Below, in pieces: positions 37,453 to 46,429 of a stretch of 64,000 nucleotides of DNA. Within the stretch, counting starts at the first letter, position 1. Each line of letters begins with the position of its first letter. The stretch spans positions 30,452 to 94,451 of the forward strand of contig JAPHTP010000025.1 of assembly GCA_026196875.1 (NCBI GenBank), given 5' to 3'. Position numbers and translations under genes: made by a program. The notes below the pieces were generated by a model that saw only the letters and a program-made list of their open reading frames with translations, did no database searches and was not told the DNA's origin. This stretch comes from Kangiellaceae bacterium. GTDB lineage: Bacteria; Pseudomonadota; Gammaproteobacteria; Enterobacterales; Kangiellaceae.

Positions 37453-39282
37453 TTATTTTCCTAGCATCCAGCTATTAACTAAGCCTTTTTGATTGGTAGC
37501 TTCATCTCCCTCTAGCGAAGACTTGAAACTCAAATATACCGTATTCGGATCACCTTCAGTTAAGAGGCACTCCACATTGAATAGCTTTTCTCGACGGAAA
37601 TAACTAATCAGCACCTTTTCTCCAATTGGAATTCTAGCAATAGTTTTATCTAACTCAGGTGATGCTACTCTGATATTATCCACGGCAATGATAATATCGC
37701 CATTAGATATTCCTGCATCGACCGCACAAGAGCCTTCTACCACCGCATGAACTTTAGCTCCAAGCGGATCTGCCTTGTGCGTAATTCCAAGAAATGAGAC
37801 TGACTTTCTCGATTTTAGCTTTTTACTGAACCCACCTTTCTCATTATGTAAATACTGAGAGAGCATTTGAAACTCAATTCCAACCGAATCAAAAAGAGAC
37901 TTAAGGTCAAGTTCATCAGTGCTATACAAGGCTTTGCCAAAGAAATCATTCATTGATTGACCAACCATTTCCTTAGCAAGCTGTTGTACCTGAGTTTCTC
38001 CTAGTCCTTTTCCTTTCTTACCATATTGATTCCAAATAACACGCATTAAGTCGTCTAATGACTTTTCGTTGTCCGTAAGTTTACGGATTTCGAAGTCGAG
38101 ACATAAGGCTACCATCGCCCCTTTAGTGTAATAACTGACAATTCCATTTATCGCATTCTCATCTTGTTTATAAAATTTAGTCCAGGCATCAAAACTCGAT
38201 TCGGTAACGGTTTGTTTAAAACGTCCCTTAGTTCTTAAGGTTCGAGTTAATGTCTGGGCTAACATGTCCAGATATGACTCTTTAGGGATGACTCCTGCTC
38301 GAACCATTAGCAACTCATCATAGTAAGAAGTAATCCCCTCAAAAAACCATAAAAGTTCAGTGTGGCTTTCTTTGGAAAGGTCCATAGGTATAAAACGCGC
38401 AGGCTTGATACGCTTTACATTCCAGCAGTGAAAATATTCATGGCAGCATAAAGAAAGAAACGTTCGGTAGTTGTCATCGATCTTGCCGTTGTCTTCCCCA
38501 ATTAAAGGGAGATCATCAAAACTACAGTGAAGTGCAGTGGATGCCATATGTTCAAGACCTCCGAATCCTTGTTTCTGAACGAATGTCATAAATACATACC
38601 GATCGAACGGAGGCTGATCGTCACCGAAAAATTCTACTTCGGTTTCACAGATTTTCTGCACATCTCTAGCAATTCTATCCCAGTCGACTCTGGCTGGCGC
38701 TTCAGTGAAATACATCTCATGAGGAACACCTTTAACTTCAAAAGAGATCTTTTTAAGCTGCCCCATTTCAAATGGGTGGTCAATCAGCTCGTCATAGTCA
38801 GCGCTTTCATATTTTCCAAATCCATGCGAATTAATATCTTTAGCAGGCATAGCAGTAGCAACGGACCATTCATTCTGAATAGCAACATCGGCAGCATTAA
38901 TGATAACTGTGTGTTTTTCAGCTTCATAATTTCGGATACCGATAAACAGGCTTGTACCATTAAAAAAGCCATGTTGGTTATCTAAGTGAGCAGTTCTCAC
39001 AGATAAATCCCATGCGTAAACTTGATAATTAATTTCAAGACATTCAACATCTTCAAGCAAATGCCAGGTCGATTTATTTGTCTTTTCAATAGAGACAGGA
39101 AATCCTTTGGTATTAGCTTTTAAAGTGACTATATTTTTGGCGAAATCCCGAATCATATAGCTGCCAGGGATCCAGTTGGCAAGATAAAACTCCTGACCTT
39201 TATGTAATGCAAAATTGAGGTTTAGCTTTACATCAAAGATGTGACTGTTGGCTTGTTCAAAACTAACGGTATAGTGGATCAT
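37453..39282 (-). CDS. M61 family glycyl aminopeptidase-like peptidase with PDZ domain
   Basis: A zinc metallopeptidase: HEYFHCWNVKRIKP begins at H281 (609-residue numbering), and the glutamate ligand lies further on in WFFEGITSYYDELL. An N-terminal beta-domain (about 1-170) precedes the catalytic part, and a PDZ domain (about 480-590) follows. The classic member is the glycyl aminopeptidase of Sphingomonas. No signal peptide is seen, so it is cytoplasmic. A GTG at 39300 would add six residues; the ATG at 39282 has AGAG at 6 bases and is preferred. Confidence 0.93.
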   Translation of the reverse strand: MIHYTVSFEQANSHIFDVKLNLNFALHKGQEFYLANWIPGSYMIRDFAKNIVTLKANTKGFPVSIEKTNKSTWHLLEDVECLEINYQVYAWDLSVRTAHLDNQHGFFNGTSLFIGIRNYEAEKHTVIINAADVAIQNEWSVATAMPAKDINSHGFGKYESADYDELIDHPFEMGQLKKISFEVKGVPHEMYFTEAPARVDWDRIARDVQKICETEVEFFGDDQPPFDRYVFMTFVQKQGFGGLEHMASTALHCSFDDLPLIGEDNGKIDDNYRTFLSLCCHEYFHCWNVKRIKPARFIPMDLSKESHTELLWFFEGITSYYDELLMVRAGVIPKESYLDMLAQTLTRTLRTKGRFKQTVTESSFDAWTKFYKQDENAINGIVSYYTKGAMVALCLDFEIRKLTDNEKSLDDLMRVIWNQYGKKGKGLGETQVQQLAKEMVGQSMNDFFGKALYSTDELDLKSLFDSVGIEFQMLSQYLHNEKGGFSKKLKSRKSVSFLGITHKADPLGAKVHAVVEGSCAVDAGISNGDIIIAVDNIRVASPELDKTIARIPIGEKVLISYFRREKLFNVECLLTEGDPNTVYLSFKSSLEGDEATNQKGLVNSWMLGK

Positions 39283-39458
39283 TCGTAACTCTACGCTCAC
39301 TTATGTTTATTGCACTGGAATTCAAATTTGTAGGTAAAATTAACTTTTGTTTCCTATCAAATATGCTTCAAACCATAATTTAATATAATAGCTAAACTAA
39401 GAACAAGTGGATTTAAAATCGAGATAGCTAATATTACATTAAAGAGACTTTCGTCTAA

Positions 39459-40718
39459 TCATAGTTTGCCTTTCACTCGCTGGCGATCAAAGGTTACAAA
39501 CAGAATACCACCAATACTGGTTATGGTTAATGGTAATAACAGTGCAAATTGTCCAAGACCCGCCTGGTTACTTTCTAACCACTGGTAAAAAGATATTCCT
39601 ATTAAAGGCGCAAATAATCCTCTGATCCCGGTCAAAGTCACATGTACTGCCATATAGTCCATAGGCCGTGCTTTACCTACAAAATCATTGTGACCCAAAT
39701 TCCAACCAATTACTCCGCCAGAAATAGCAAAGCCATAAAATACGGCTCCAATAAAGAACAGCACAGACATATTGGTGACCTGAGCCAGATTAAACAGCAA
39801 CAGTGCAAAAACAAATCCCCAGCTATGAATTGCGCGGAATCGAAACACGTGATTACCATCCAGTAGTTTTGCCCACCAGTTAACTGCTAGTGGAATTAAC
39901 GCTAATGGAATGGCGGTTGTAATTAAAATTTGGCTTATCTTGGACAGCTCAGTATGTTCATTTAAAAAAACGATCAAAGGTGCCATGAACATTAAATTGC
40001 CGCTACCCAAAGTAAACATTGCGAGCATATATTTTCCGAAAGGCCGGTTTTCCTTGAGGAGCCGAAACATATCGACAAAAGATACTTTTTGTTGATTCGT
40101 TTTTTCATCAACAATGCGTTTGTGATGATGCCTAACGGATAAATATCGGTATTGCCAAGCACCAACCAGTGAAAGAAATCCAAACCCAGCGTATAACCAA
40201 CTAAAAGCTTCAAATTTCCAATCGAGTATCCAGCCTGCCGAAATGGCGGCAATTGACATTAAAAACGCGGCTAAGGTTGCAAGTTTTGCGGTAACTTTTC
40301 CACGAATATGCCTCGGATAATTATCTCGCCATATGGCAGAGCGAATAGTCAAAATTCCGGACCAACAAACGCGGGCAATTACTAATAAAATAATTAAAAC
40401 TACTAATCCCAAAGCATCAAAGGAAATTTGACTCATACCTATTGTCGCAAAGCAACAAAGCATGGCCAAATTAGACACAATTACTGCTTTATTTTTACCA
40501 TGGCTAATTTTTACCCAAATGAAGCTAACTAGATTTGAATAAAAAGGGGCTCCCGTAGCGATTGCTACACATAGATTAAGTAGCCAGTCCGAAACCTGTC
40601 CGCTAAAGCCATTTTTTATTAATACCCCTGCAACACCTCCTTCCAATAACGCCAAAGAAAAGGCTAAGCTAGTCCAACTAGACAGCTCTCTGCGGATGCG
40701 ACTTGCTAAAAGGGACAC
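39459..40718 (-). CDS. MFS transporter
   Basis: A 419-residue membrane protein with about 12 hydrophobic spans and short loops, including a charged middle loop (about 198-222) between the two halves. The overall design is the major facilitator superfamily. It has no marker that names a substrate. It starts with GTG after a weak AGG element. It stands slightly apart from its neighbours. Confidence 0.8.
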   Translation of the reverse strand: MSLLASRIRRELSSWTSLAFSLALLEGGVAGVLIKNGFSGQVSDWLLNLCVAIATGAPFYSNLVSFIWVKISHGKNKAVIVSNLAMLCCFATIGMSQISFDALGLVVLIILLVIARVCWSGILTIRSAIWRDNYPRHIRGKVTAKLATLAAFLMSIAAISAGWILDWKFEAFSWLYAGFGFLSLVGAWQYRYLSVRHHHKRIVDEKTNQQKVSFVDMFRLLKENRPFGKYMLAMFTLGSGNLMFMAPLIVFLNEHTELSKISQILITTAIPLALIPLAVNWWAKLLDGNHVFRFRAIHSWGFVFALLLFNLAQVTNMSVLFFIGAVFYGFAISGGVIGWNLGHNDFVGKARPMDYMAVHVTLTGIRGLFAPLIGISFYQWLESNQAGLGQFALLLPLTITSIGGILFVTFDRQRVKGKL

Positions 40719-40824
40719 TCGAATAACCTGAGACGATAAAAAGACAGCGTAATACTAAGGGAATAAGCAATGAAAGCAAATAGCTTGAAACTATGATCGC
40801 AGCTACTTGTCTCTTCCACACCTT

Positions 40825-41436
40825 CTATTTCAATCTGGCCAAGAACTCACCAATTTTGTCCGCTGCTGTTATTTGATTTTGCTCCAAGGTAAACCCGGAC
40901 TTCTTACGCGGCTTAAAACTATGATCACCATCTGGCAAAAATTCAACCTTGACCTGCTTAGAAAACAACCAGCCATCCATTTCTTCTTTGGTCCCAAATG
41001 TATCTCTTTCACCTTGCAGAATAAGTGTAGGAATTTTCATTTTGGCAAGGTGCTCACCTCTAAAATTGTCCGGTTTCCCTGGAGGATGGAAAGGAAACCC
41101 CATACAAATTACAGCAGGGACTCTATTGACTAAATCACTACTATCCGCCAATAAACTAGCCATACGTCCGCCCATCGACTTCCCGCCGATAACCAACAAT
41201 CTCTCTTCAGGAATTTCGTTTATTTGCGCTTCAAATGCTTCAATTAACTTAGGTTGACGATCCGGAGGTCTGCGCTTGCCATCGGCTTGCCGTTTAATCA
41301 TATAGGGAAAGTTAAAACGAATTACTTCAATGCCCTGTTTAGTCATCAAGTTGTCCATTTCAACCATCCAATCAGAGTCTTTATCTGCACCGGCACCATG
41401 GGCGAATAGAAAAGTAAATTTTGAATTTGTCGACAT
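40825..41436 (-). CDS. Small alpha/beta hydrolase (KANL3/Tex30-like)
   Basis: A 203-residue protein with FLFAHGAGADKDSDWM near the N-terminus, the nucleophile elbow GGKSMGGRMAS (about 85-95), and the catalytic Asp and His expected in LQGERDTFGT and LPDGDHSFKP. It matches a conserved small hydrolase family of unknown substrate. It has no signal peptide and is cytoplasmic. The ATG has a weak ribosome binding site. Confidence 0.88.
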   Translation of the reverse strand: MSTNSKFTFLFAHGAGADKDSDWMVEMDNLMTKQGIEVIRFNFPYMIKRQADGKRRPPDRQPKLIEAFEAQINEIPEERLLVIGGKSMGGRMASLLADSSDLVNRVPAVICMGFPFHPPGKPDNFRGEHLAKMKIPTLILQGERDTFGTKEEMDGWLFSKQVKVEFLPDGDHSFKPRKKSGFTLEQNQITAADKIGEFLARLK

Positions 41437-41509
41437 TATTCTATTTAATTTATTAAAAAGAGAATCTTATAAAATTAATCCAGCAATTGGTAGATTCATC
41501 GCCCTAAAC

Positions 41510-41539
41510 AAAAAAAGCCGAAGGATTACTCCTTCGGCT
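41510..41539 (-). terminator. Rho-independent terminator after the PKD/PPC protein gene
   Basis: A perfect 10-bp AGCCGAAGGA/TCCTTCGGCT stem with a TTAC loop, followed on the minus strand by T7. It lies 35 bases past the stop at 41574. Confidence 0.9.
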
Positions 41540-41573
41540 CACAGATGGCTCGAAAGTAAAGCTATCTGGATCT

Positions 41574-44135
41574 CTACGGTTTCCATTCAGCGTTGATGTT
41601 TACACCACTGTACGCGGTATAACCTCGTACGCTGATATACCAAGTATCAGCTCCTGGATTACTGAAACTACACGATTCAGTGTTACCATTTCTGTACGGA
41701 CGACAATTATAGCTACCAGTAGTTGGTTGCGAGCCTTTACGTACGTATAGGTCTGCATCACCTGTGCCACCCGACATATTCACCGTGAAAGACCCCATAC
41801 CTGCCGGAATTTCTACGGAGAAATGTTGCCATGCACGGCGTGCACCAGATAAATCTGACTGAGAGAATGTGCCGCCGTTTCCGCCACCACCACTAGCAGT
41901 GAAAGAACCAGTCAAGCTCACACCAGAGAAGCTTGAATAAGCACGTAACATCACATGGTAAGTACCCGCCTGAATATTAGAGATAGTACAAGTTTCAGAA
42001 TTACCATTTAAATATGGACGACAGTCATAGTTTGAAGTCGTTGGCTGAGAACCAAATCTCACGTAAAGATCCGCGTCACCGCTACCACCACTAATAACAA
42101 ACTTTAAGTTTGAAGCGCCCGCTGGAACTTCCATAGTGAAGAATTGCTCGTCGCCAGTTGAGCCAGACAAGTTAGTTTTAGCCACACCGTTTTCTAGAAC
42201 GCTGTCACCGCCACCACCAGACGAAGTCACAGTTACTGCTTTGGATGTACTATTAGAAGCTCCTTGATTATCAGTGACTGTTAATTGAACCGTATAAGTA
42301 CCCGCAGACGCGTAGGTATGCGAAGGTGTAGCACCAGTTGCGGTATTACCGTCACCGAAGTTCCACGCGTAGCTGGCGATGCTGCCATCAGGATCGGAAC
42401 TTCCTGAGCCGTTAAAGTTACAGGCTAACTCAGTACATGAGTCGGTGAACGATGCAGTTGGCGACTGGTTACCACCTCCTCCTCCTCCGCAAGAATCAAA
42501 CTTGAAGCTGGAGATATGTGTGCCCCATTGACCACTAGACTTGCCATACTCGTTGGTAAACCAGAAAGTACATCCATCGACTGGATCTAGCGCCATATGG
42601 CTATAGTCTCCCCAACGATTACTTGAAACACCTGAAGTACCGTTAACTAAAACTGCTTCTGGTTGATTCATCGTTCCATTTGCATCAGATGCTAAACGTC
42701 CGGTATAACGCAAACCTGGATAGTCGGAGCTGCTGCCCCAGCTATATGCCAGTGCGATGTTTCCGTCTTTGTCCATGGCGATTGAACCCATCCAGCGGTT
42801 TTTGCTGTCAGGCGAATAAGTACCTTCTTGATGTAATCCCCAAGGACCACTGCCGCTACGGCGTAGTTCAAACCAGCGAATACCACCACGGTCATTACCG
42901 TTTACGTCAGTTACAAAGTTACCAACAATTGTTTCATAACTACCAAAGTTTCGATATTGCGCTCTGAACATAACAACTTCGCGTAGGGGATCCATATTTG
43001 AAGAGGAACCCGCTTGCGGGAAACATGAAAAAGAAGTTAATCCACAGAGTGAAGAATCGAATTCCGCAACGGCGATATCAGTAACTTTTGTAAAGCTTGA
43101 GTTACTTGTGTTGTTGAAGTCTGCATCAAATTTCCAAAGCTCAATGTAATCTTGGCTCGAATTATTGGAGCTAGAATTATGAACTTCATCATCCCTATGA
43201 CGTAGAAAATAGCCAGGTGTTCCGTTAGGCATTGCGGTCGTACCATCATGGTCAACCGGTTGCAACATTTGGAAACCAAAGCCCGCTAACTTAGGTACGG
43301 TCAGGCGAACAAAATTTGCCGAGTTACCCGCTAGCATCGCAGTTCTGTTCATCGCATAAACCGTAGGAGAACTTTCATTAGTTCCCACATAATAAGCGTC
43401 AACACCGACACCATATTTAGGATAATCCGGGAAAGTCGGCGATTGGAAAGCATACGCATGCCAGCCGCCTGTTACTGGATTAGAGGTTTTAGAAACGTAT
43501 ACGCAGAGGTAATTGCCCGAGTTAGAAAACTCACTTAGAACCCAACGCTGAGCCATATCGTCAAAAAGAACAATTGGGTCTCCTTTACCGCTAGCACAGT
43601 TGCCTGATCCTAATGTTTCCATATTGGTCGGGCCTGAAACTAAGCTACCGTTGGATTTATTGTAAACGGAAAATATTGCCCCACTATTTCCGTTAATCGA
43701 TTGGATGTAGTAATTCAAACCTACATCACCGGTTGGATCAGGTGGATTAACACCTGTAAATCCATTCCCGTCAAACTGTTGTTCAAGTGCTCTCGCATTT
43801 GCCGCTGGCTGTTGTGAAGCCTGCATTTGTTTTGCTGCTAACTTATCGTTTTTATTCAGCACCGGATTTTTTGGTGCGCTCGGTAAAACATAATCCGGGC
43901 TAAAACGACGGCGTGGCATATTTCGAATTTCCTGTCCAATTTGCCATGCTTGTGCTTGAGGTAAACTTCTCAAATCAACGTCAACGCTGGTAGGTTTGAC
44001 TTTCTTTGAGCTCCATAAGTTGCCTGTATGAAGAGATTCTGAATCATCACTCGCACCCACACTGAAACTAGCCGTGATTAAAGCGATTGCAGAAAACTTC
44101 AAAAGCGATTTAGATTTTTGATATTTTATTGTCAC
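41574..44135 (-). CDS. Large secreted protein with PKD and two PPC domains, non-peptidase core
   Basis: From the GTG at 44135 (AAGG 8 bases upstream) the protein has 853 residues: signal peptide (about 1-29, ending VGA/SDD); a short conserved motif TSVDVDLRSLPQAQAW (49-64) shared with the protein at 44467; a core of about 430 residues with repeated WxxxEFSNSGN- and DYPKYGVGVDAYYVG-like blocks that suggest a beta-propeller; a PKD domain (about 555-640, core YAWNFGDG); and two pre-peptidase C-terminal domains (about 645-745 and 755-853), each with (S/G)GDADLYVR and a CRPYxNGN(S/T)E(T/S)C disulfide loop. No HExxH, serine or cysteine protease triad is visible in the core, although PPC domains usually follow proteases. 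A TTG 22 codons upstream is a less likely start. Confidence 0.85.
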   Translation of the reverse strand: MTIKYQKSKSLLKFSAIALITASFSVGASDDSESLHTGNLWSSKKVKPTSVDVDLRSLPQAQAWQIGQEIRNMPRRRFSPDYVLPSAPKNPVLNKNDKLAAKQMQASQQPAANARALEQQFDGNGFTGVNPPDPTGDVGLNYYIQSINGNSGAIFSVYNKSNGSLVSGPTNMETLGSGNCASGKGDPIVLFDDMAQRWVLSEFSNSGNYLCVYVSKTSNPVTGGWHAYAFQSPTFPDYPKYGVGVDAYYVGTNESSPTVYAMNRTAMLAGNSANFVRLTVPKLAGFGFQMLQPVDHDGTTAMPNGTPGYFLRHRDDEVHNSSSNNSSQDYIELWKFDADFNNTSNSSFTKVTDIAVAEFDSSLCGLTSFSCFPQAGSSSNMDPLREVVMFRAQYRNFGSYETIVGNFVTDVNGNDRGGIRWFELRRSGSGPWGLHQEGTYSPDSKNRWMGSIAMDKDGNIALAYSWGSSSDYPGLRYTGRLASDANGTMNQPEAVLVNGTSGVSSNRWGDYSHMALDPVDGCTFWFTNEYGKSSGQWGTHISSFKFDSCGGGGGGNQSPTASFTDSCTELACNFNGSGSSDPDGSIASYAWNFGDGNTATGATPSHTYASAGTYTVQLTVTDNQGASNSTSKAVTVTSSGGGGDSVLENGVAKTNLSGSTGDEQFFTMEVPAGASNLKFVISGGSGDADLYVRFGSQPTTSNYDCRPYLNGNSETCTISNIQAGTYHVMLRAYSSFSGVSLTGSFTASGGGGNGGTFSQSDLSGARRAWQHFSVEIPAGMGSFTVNMSGGTGDADLYVRKGSQPTTGSYNCRPYRNGNTESCSFSNPGADTWYISVRGYTAYSGVNINAEWKP

Positions 44136-44412
44136 TTTTGTTGCCTTTTGGTCCTTATACTTTGGTACCGGATACCTGTCTTTGATATCGGAGATATCCA
44201 AAGTATTGATTGTTGTTTAACAAATTTTTAACAATTCCTTTTTATGATCTCCTACACTGCTAAACTGTGTTCAAAAAATAAACACGACTCGGAATATACA
44301 AAAGCGCACTGTTACAATGTATGTAAATATTGCACACAAAATGGTCAATAAAATTCTTTAACGATGTAATAATATTATTGTTCAGAGATAATTTTTAAAT
44401 TAATGCATTTAC
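44136..44412. other. AT-rich intergenic region upstream of the PKD/PPC protein gene
   Basis: With the adjoining terminator this makes a 331-base gap. It must hold the promoter of the PKD/PPC gene. No further gene or clear repeat was seen. Confidence 0.4.
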
Positions 44413-44444
44413 AAAAAAAAGCCCGAAATAATTCGGGCTTTTTT
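44413..44444 (-). terminator. Rho-independent terminator after the DUF4097-like gene
   Basis: A GCCCGAA/TTCGGGC stem with an ATAA loop, A8 before and T6 after. It lies 23 bases past the stop of the gene at 44467. Confidence 0.88.
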
Positions 44445-44466
44445 ATTGACAATTTCGATTCAATAA

Positions 44467-45402
44467 TTAATTAGAAGTTCGCGTCCTATTACCTCTTTTA
44501 TCATCCATCTCAATAATCGGATCGCCTGGCTTCCATGGTTTACTTTTGGGCAAATTTCGTAAGTCAACGTCCACTGAAGTTACATTAGAAGGCCTAACTG
44601 ATTTTTCGAGTTCCGGAGGTGTTATGGGCTTAACAAAGATATCTCCTACATGCGATTTCAAAAATACTTGAACATCTGACTTTCCATATTCAATGACAAC
44701 TTCTTGTTGTGATTTGCTTTCGCCAATGCTTACCGTTCCTTGAGAACTTGCTGATAACTTAAGTTCCATATCATTATATAGCTCGACTTTAATCTGCCCC
44801 GAGTTAGTAGCCGCTTCAGATTTACCAATCTGCTTGCTACCTCGAAGCTTTATTTCTACGGTACCTGTCTCAGAATAAACCGAAAATAATCCAGTTGTCG
44901 CCAGTTTTATTTTACCGCTTTGAGATTTAGCCTGGACATGGCTAGCAGTTTTATCAATTTTGATTAAGCCCGAGTCTGTTTCTGCAAAAATGTTAACATC
45001 ATCTGGAAACAAAATTGCTACGTCAGTTCTGCCTCTAAGTTGCCCATGATTATCTGTTATAGCGTCTTCATATTGAACTTCAATGTAAAGATGGTCATTT
45101 TTATTTTCGATTGCAAATTTAGGATATAAAGGCTTCTTACCAATTTCTTGAATAGTCGCGTGCAAAAAGACTGCGTCACCTGTTTGATTTCTTGAGCGAA
45201 CACTTCCATATTTATTTTTAACTATAACAAGCTTTGATTTAGGGATTTTACCTTGCCAATCATAACTGGAAACTTTTAGTTCAGTATTTTTGCTCTGCAT
45301 TTTTGATTTAATGTGATCTGTCTTACGAGCTGCTTCACTTTCAGCAACAAACAGAAACGTGCCAATACACACAATATATGAGAGGAGTCTTTTTAAGTTC
45401 AT
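44467..45402 (-). CDS. Secreted DUF4097-like beta-helix protein with a C-terminal shared motif
   Basis: A 311-residue protein with a signal peptide (1-24, ending SEA/AR). The middle (about 60-260) reads as short alternating strands with turns such as TDSGLIKI, AKSQSGKIKL, SETGTVEIKL and NSGQIKVEL, the pattern of DUF4097 adhesin-like beta-helices. The C-terminal 37 residues carry TSVDVDLRNLPKSKPW (275-290), the same motif found near the N-terminus of the PKD/PPC protein at 41574. The two genes are adjacent and in the same direction but separated by a terminator. Its function is unknown. Confidence 0.75.
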   Translation of the reverse strand: MNLKRLLSYIVCIGTFLFVAESEAARKTDHIKSKMQSKNTELKVSSYDWQGKIPKSKLVIVKNKYGSVRSRNQTGDAVFLHATIQEIGKKPLYPKFAIENKNDHLYIEVQYEDAITDNHGQLRGRTDVAILFPDDVNIFAETDSGLIKIDKTASHVQAKSQSGKIKLATTGLFSVYSETGTVEIKLRGSKQIGKSEAATNSGQIKVELYNDMELKLSASSQGTVSIGESKSQQEVVIEYGKSDVQVFLKSHVGDIFVKPITPPELEKSVRPSNVTSVDVDLRNLPKSKPWKPGDPIIEMDDKRGNRTRTSN

Positions 45403-45538
45403 GAGTAATTGGTTCTTTTTGTTTTTTTACTTAAGAACCTAAGCATAATTAGAGAAAACAATGGGTGCAATGTGCAAATTGCCAATTTTGCAATCTATCT
45501 CTAATCGAAATTATTATTTATAACAAGGAATATAATCG

Positions 45539-46291
45539 CTAAAAATGACGATGCACAAAATTATGCTTCCCATTAACTTTAGGTAACTTATCGAGGAAAG
45601 CGGCAAACACTTCTTCACTCAAACTTAAAGATCTCTCAATTTCTTCCAGCGTTTGCTGCCAAATAGATTTAATACGACCATGAGCCTTATCCAGGCCTAG
45701 TTCTTTTTGATGTGCAGGCAAGTTAAGCCAGCGTTTAATCAACGGCATGCTAGCTTCTAAATGGAATTGAAAACCGTAGACGTTATCTTTAATTCTAAAA
45801 GCCTGATTTTTGACTTCCTCACCTTCTACCAAAAGCTCCGCATTTGACGGTAGATCAAAAGTAAAACCGTGCCACTGAAAAATCTGTTCCTGTTGTTTAA
45901 ATGCACCAACAACAGGGTCGACTCCTCCTGATTCAGTCGGTTTCATTTTATACCAACCAATTTCATTTTCTGGCGCTTGATAAACTCTGCCTCCCATCGC
46001 TGAGGCTATAAGTTGAGCCCCCAAACAGATCCCCAGTACGGGTTTATCCTGAGCTATCGCGTTTCGAATTACTTGCTTCTCAATGTCAAGGTGAGGATAC
46101 TCCTTTTCCTGGCCAATATTCATAGGCCCGCCAAGCACAATTAACGCATCGTATCCATCAATGCTAGGCTTGCTTTCAGGATTACGACCAAAATTGACGT
46201 ACTTAATACGATGGCGTTGAGAACGGATCAGCGGATCAAGGGTACCCAAAGGCTCGTAAGGTACGTGTTGAAACACCATGATTTTGGCCAA
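45539..46291 (-). CDS. Class I glutamine amidotransferase-like protein
   Basis: A 250-residue protein of the GMP synthase-like stand-alone amidotransferase type. It has the nucleophile Cys in PVLGICLGAQLIASAMGG (about 88-105) and the His/Glu pair in YGFQFHLEAS (about 170-179). Such proteins may release ammonia for an unknown partner or act as gamma-glutamyl hydrolases. The start is TTG with AGAGAG 8 bases upstream; an ATG four codons later (46279) is the alternative. Confidence 0.88.
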   Translation of the reverse strand: MAKIMVFQHVPYEPLGTLDPLIRSQRHRIKYVNFGRNPESKPSIDGYDALIVLGGPMNIGQEKEYPHLDIEKQVIRNAIAQDKPVLGICLGAQLIASAMGGRVYQAPENEIGWYKMKPTESGGVDPVVGAFKQQEQIFQWHGFTFDLPSNAELLVEGEEVKNQAFRIKDNVYGFQFHLEASMPLIKRWLNLPAHQKELGLDKAHGRIKSIWQQTLEEIERSLSLSEEVFAAFLDKLPKVNGKHNFVHRHF

Positions 46292-46429
46292 AACAAAGAC
46301 TCTCTATAACAGTTATTAGTATCTCGAAGTGTACAATTTTAAGCTTTAGAGCAAAATATCAACTGGGAATATAGGCATAACCATCCGCTAAGTTACTATC
46401 TATTGAATAACCTTTTGTGGCTAACTTAC

